Positions 61,566 to 64,000 of a stretch of DNA of 64,000 bases are shown in pieces. The notes under the pieces were generated by a model. The model was not told where the DNA came from. It ran no database searches and saw nothing but the letters and a program-made list of their open reading frames with translations. Numbering within the stretch: the stretch's first letter is position 1; every line of letters begins with the position of its first letter. This DNA comes from Streptomyces bluensis. Its GTDB lineage: Bacteria > Actinomycetota > Actinomycetes > Streptomycetales > Streptomycetaceae. The translations under genes were made by a program, and so were the position numbers. The stretch spans positions 1 through 64,000 of the forward strand of contig NZ_BMVM01000026.1 in assembly GCF_014650715.1 (NCBI RefSeq). Reading direction: 5' to 3'.

Positions 61566-64000
61566 GTGGCGGGCGAGTCCCCCGACAGGTCGAAGCGGTA
61601 CGAGTCGTCGACTGGGTCGACGCCGGGATGGGGGTCCCCCCGCGCGAGCGAAGCCGGGGGAAGGTCCACGGCTCCGGAGTCGGGAGCCACGAGCGCGCCG
61701 GGCTCGGCCGATCCGCGGCTGGCGGTGGCCCAGGAGAAGGTTTCCGTGGCGGGGGCGTCCGCTCCCGCGACGGTGGGTGTGGATCAGGCGACCGCCGTGT
61801 TCTCGCGCCGGAGTCTGGAGGAGGCCGAGCCCGCGCTGGAGTCGTCGGGGGGCTCGGCTTCGCAGGACGCCCCGTCGGAGTCCGGCTCGAAGGCCGCCGA
61901 GGGCGCCGAGAGCGCCGACGCGGGCTCCGGGGACTCGGGGGCTTCCGGGGGCTCCGGGGACTCCGGAGACGACGACAGCAGGCCGGAGAGCAAGGCCGAC
62001 GACGCCACGGAGCCCGAGCCGGAAGCGGAGACCCGGCCCGAGGACGAGGGCGAGTCCGAGGACGAGGGCGAGTCCGAGGCGGAGGCGGAGGCGGAGGGCG
62101 ACGGCGACGGTACGGCCGGTACGGCGGACGGAGAGGCCGAGACCGAGACCGACGAGGCCAAGCCCGACACCAAGGCCGACAAGCCCCAGGCGGACGCCCA
62201 GAGCGCTTCCTCGGACGACTCGGCCCCCGAGCCGGCCCCCAAGGCGGACGCCCCGGCCGAGGACACCGACACCGGCACCGGCACCGGCACCGCCCCCGAC
62301 ACCGACACGGGCTCCGAGGCCAAACCCGAGTCAGGCTCCGGTTCCGATTCCGGTCCCGACTCCGATTCCGGTTCCGATTCCGGTTCCGACACCGACGGCG
62401 GATCGGACAAGGCGGCCGCGCCCGAAGCCCCGGTCGACCAGCCCACCGCCGTCTTCAAGGCCGTACCCCCGCCCGCCGTGGACCAGCCCACGACCATGCT
62501 CAAGCTGGGCGGCGACACGAAGCCGACGGACTCGCAGGGCTCGAAGGACGCGCCCGCGGGCAAGCCGGTTGCCAAGGCCACCGACAAGACCTCCGACAAG
62601 ACCACCGGCCAACCCGAGCCGAAGTCCGAAGAGTCGGAGTCCGGCTCGGCGTCCGAGCGCACCAGCAAGTTCGTGGCTCTCAAGCCGCTCGACGAGCCGA
62701 GGCCCCTGAAACCCGCCACGGCGGCCCCCGCGCCGACGGGGACCACTCCCGCGGACGCCACCGCCGCCGTCCCGCAGATCGGCCCCGAGCGCACCGCGCA
62801 GCAGCCCCTGCCCCCCAAGCCGCCGCTCGACCTGCTGGCCGAGCTGACGAACACCCCGCCGCCTCCGCCGTCCCCGATCCGTACGATCGTCCGGCGGGTC
62901 AAGATCTGGACCCCGCTGGCCGTTCTGCTGGTGATCGTCTTTGCGGTCGTACAGGCCGTACGCCCCCTGCCGACGCCCACCCTCGCCCTGACGGCGGACC
63001 AGACGTACCGCTTCGAGGGCGACAAGGTCTCCCTGCCGTGGCCGGCCGAGGGCCAGGGGGCGATGGACGTGACCGGCATCGGCACGATGGACGGCTTCGG
63101 TGAGCAGCAGCCCGTGCCGATCGGTTCGGTCGCCAAGGCGATGACCGCGTACGTCGTCCTCAAGGAGCACCCGCTGAAGCCGGGCGCCAAGGGTCCGTCC
63201 GTCCCGGTCGACGCGCTCGCCGAGAAGGAGGGCGGCTACAGCGACGACGGCGAGTCCACGCTCGACACCGTCAAGGAGGGCGACAAACTCTCCCTCCAGG
63301 ACGCCATAGCGGCCATCATGGTCCCGTCCGCGAACAACATCGCGCGGCTGCTGGCCCGTTGGGACACGGACGGTTCCGAGGCGGAGTTCGTCAAGAAGAT
63401 GAACGCCGCCGCCAAGGACCTGGGGATGACCAACACCACGTACACCGACCCGTCCGGTCTGAAGGAGACGACCGTCTCCACGGCCGAGGACCAGGTCAAG
63501 CTCGGCAACGAGCTGGTGAAGATCAAGGCCCTGACGGACATCACCAGGCTGCCCAGCTGGACGGACCCCTCCGGCAAGGAGCACCGCAACTTCAACACGC
63601 TCGTCCCCTACTACAACGCCATCGGCATCAAGACCGGTTCGACCACCAAGGCCGGCGGCAACCTGCTGTTCGCGGCCACCAAGGAGGTCGGCGGCGAGAC
63701 CGTGACCGTCGTCGGCGCGATCCTCGGCCAGCACACGGCGCCGATCATCGACACGGTCAACGCGGTCAGCAGGACGGCGATGGTCGCCGCGCAGGACGCG
63801 TTGACCAGCGACAAGATCCTCAAGAAGGGTGATGTCGTCGGGTACGTCGACGACGGGCTCGGCGGTCGCACACCGGTCGTCGCCACCAAGGACGTCGACG
63901 CGGTGGGCTGGGCCGGGCAGACCGTCAGGCTGGCGCTGTCGGACGGCGGTACGACCATCCCGAACGAGGCGAAGGCCGGAACCAAGGTGGGTTCGCTCAC
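61566..64000 (+). CDS. D-alanyl-D-alanine carboxypeptidase with giant acidic N-terminal domain (3' end outside window)
   Basis: The frame starts at GTG 61566 behind GGAGGAGG and is open to the window edge (over 811 codons). Residues 1-440 are a disordered Asp/Glu/Ser/Thr/Pro-rich cytoplasmic region with short repeats (EDEGESEDEGESE, TDTGTGTGT, DSDSGSDSGSD) and two VDQPTA/VDQATAVF-type motifs. One membrane helix (about 448-465, TPLAVLLVIVFAVVQAV) precedes the S11 penicillin-binding domain: SxxK at Ser521 (GSVAKAM), SxN at Ser588 (PSANN), KTG at Lys689 (IKTGSTTKAGG). It trims terminal D-Ala from peptidoglycan stems outside the membrane. Confidence 0.9.
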   Translation, partial: MAGESPDRSKRYESSTGSTPGWGSPRASEAGGRSTAPESGATSAPGSADPRLAVAQEKVSVAGASAPATVGVDQATAVFSRRSLEEAEPALESSGGSASQDAPSESGSKAAEGAESADAGSGDSGASGGSGDSGDDDSRPESKADDATEPEPEAETRPEDEGESEDEGESEAEAEAEGDGDGTAGTADGEAETETDEAKPDTKADKPQADAQSASSDDSAPEPAPKADAPAEDTDTGTGTGTAPDTDTGSEAKPESGSGSDSGPDSDSGSDSGSDTDGGSDKAAAPEAPVDQPTAVFKAVPPPAVDQPTTMLKLGGDTKPTDSQGSKDAPAGKPVAKATDKTSDKTTGQPEPKSEESESGSASERTSKFVALKPLDEPRPLKPATAAPAPTGTTPADATAAVPQIGPERTAQQPLPPKPPLDLLAELTNTPPPPPSPIRTIVRRVKIWTPLAVLLVIVFAVVQAVRPLPTPTLALTADQTYRFEGDKVSLPWPAEGQGAMDVTGIGTMDGFGEQQPVPIGSVAKAMTAYVVLKEHPLKPGAKGPSVPVDALAEKEGGYSDDGESTLDTVKEGDKLSLQDAIAAIMVPSANNIARLLARWDTDGSEAEFVKKMNAAAKDLGMTNTTYTDPSGLKETTVSTAEDQVKLGNELVKIKALTDITRLPSWTDPSGKEHRNFNTLVPYYNAIGIKTGSTTKAGGNLLFAATKEVGGETVTVVGAILGQHTAPIIDTVNAVSRTAMVAAQDALTSDKILKKGDVVGYVDDGLGGRTPVVATKDVDAVGWAGQTVRLALSDGGTTIPNEAKAGTKVGSL
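61630..61666. repeat. copy of a dispersed Streptomyces repeat inside the carboxypeptidase gene
   Basis: TGGGGGTCCCCCCGCGCGAG followed by CGAAGCCGGGGGAAGGTCC resembles a short palindromic element I recall as scattered through Streptomyces genomes. The two GGGGG/CCCCC arms can pair. It stays in frame and encodes GWGSPRASEAGGRS. Confidence 0.5.

Noticed and set aside
61439..63103. 554-codon plus-strand frame in the carboxypeptidase region
   Set aside because: Gly/Arg-rich alternative frame; the frame from GTG 61566 carries SxxK, SxN and KTG motifs.

Overview
The window is high-GC actinomycete chromosome and almost certainly Streptomyces. The supporting signs are pervasive G/C third positions, many GTG/TTG starts, a complete 14-gene nuo operon in minus orientation, futalosine-pathway menaquinone genes (mqnC, mqnA), an XRE/DUF397 pair, a c-di-AMP (ydaO-type) riboswitch ahead of a cell-wall hydrolase, and a perfect CebR-type operator. 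No rRNA, tRNA, CRISPR array or prophage was seen.

Layout. 1-2.3 kb: 3' end of korB, a small conserved hypothetical, a DUF6082-type gene whose 3' tandem repeats carry a one-base slip, and a divergent HxlR regulator / NmrA-like oxidoreductase pair. 3.3-11.1 kb: RarD-type permease, secreted M28 aminopeptidase, a TPR protein and a DUF6668-like protein separated by a 15-bp repeat array, and a LolA-like / ABC ATPase / ABC permease group. 11.8-20.2 kb: polyprenyl diphosphate synthase, riboswitch-controlled LysM-SLT hydrolase, HAD hydrolase, fumarylacetoacetase, and a Nudix/recQ pair. 20.3-36.4 kb: nuoA-N, nearly all genes overlapping by 1-8 bases, with a Rex-like operator upstream. 37.1-48.5 kb: NlpC/P60 hydrolase, Tat-exported flavoprotein, geranylgeranyl-reductase-family flavoprotein (probable menaquinone side-chain reductase), GNAT, PASTA protein, menG, GH18-like exported protein, amidohydrolase-like fragment, mqnC, prepilin peptidase, mqnA. 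48.5-64 kb: cold-shock protein with a long leader, a decayed stretch, SRPBCC protein, DUF2235 hydrolase, Svx-like secreted metalloprotease with a CebR box, MFS/ArsR pair, glutathione peroxidase, a MerR pseudogene split by a 267-bp element, ADP-ribosylglycohydrolase-like protein, DUF397/XRE pair, GPP34 protein, and the 5' part of a D-Ala-D-Ala carboxypeptidase.

Functional theme. Much of the centre concerns the respiratory chain: complex I is flanked by genes for its quinone (prenyl chain synthase, MqnA, MqnC, MenG, a side-chain reductase candidate), and redox control through Rex is suggested by the nuo upstream region. A second theme is wall remodelling (LysM-SLT, NlpC/P60, carboxypeptidase).

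Most notable. A TnpB-less IS200/IS605-type insertion keeps both end hairpins and an omega-RNA-like fold with a 7-bp pseudoknot, and sits precisely inside a MerR gene. A perfect CebR operator lies in front of a secreted Svx-like protease. Short in-frame tandem repeats at gene ends recur throughout. All assignments come from reading the sequence; no database search was run.
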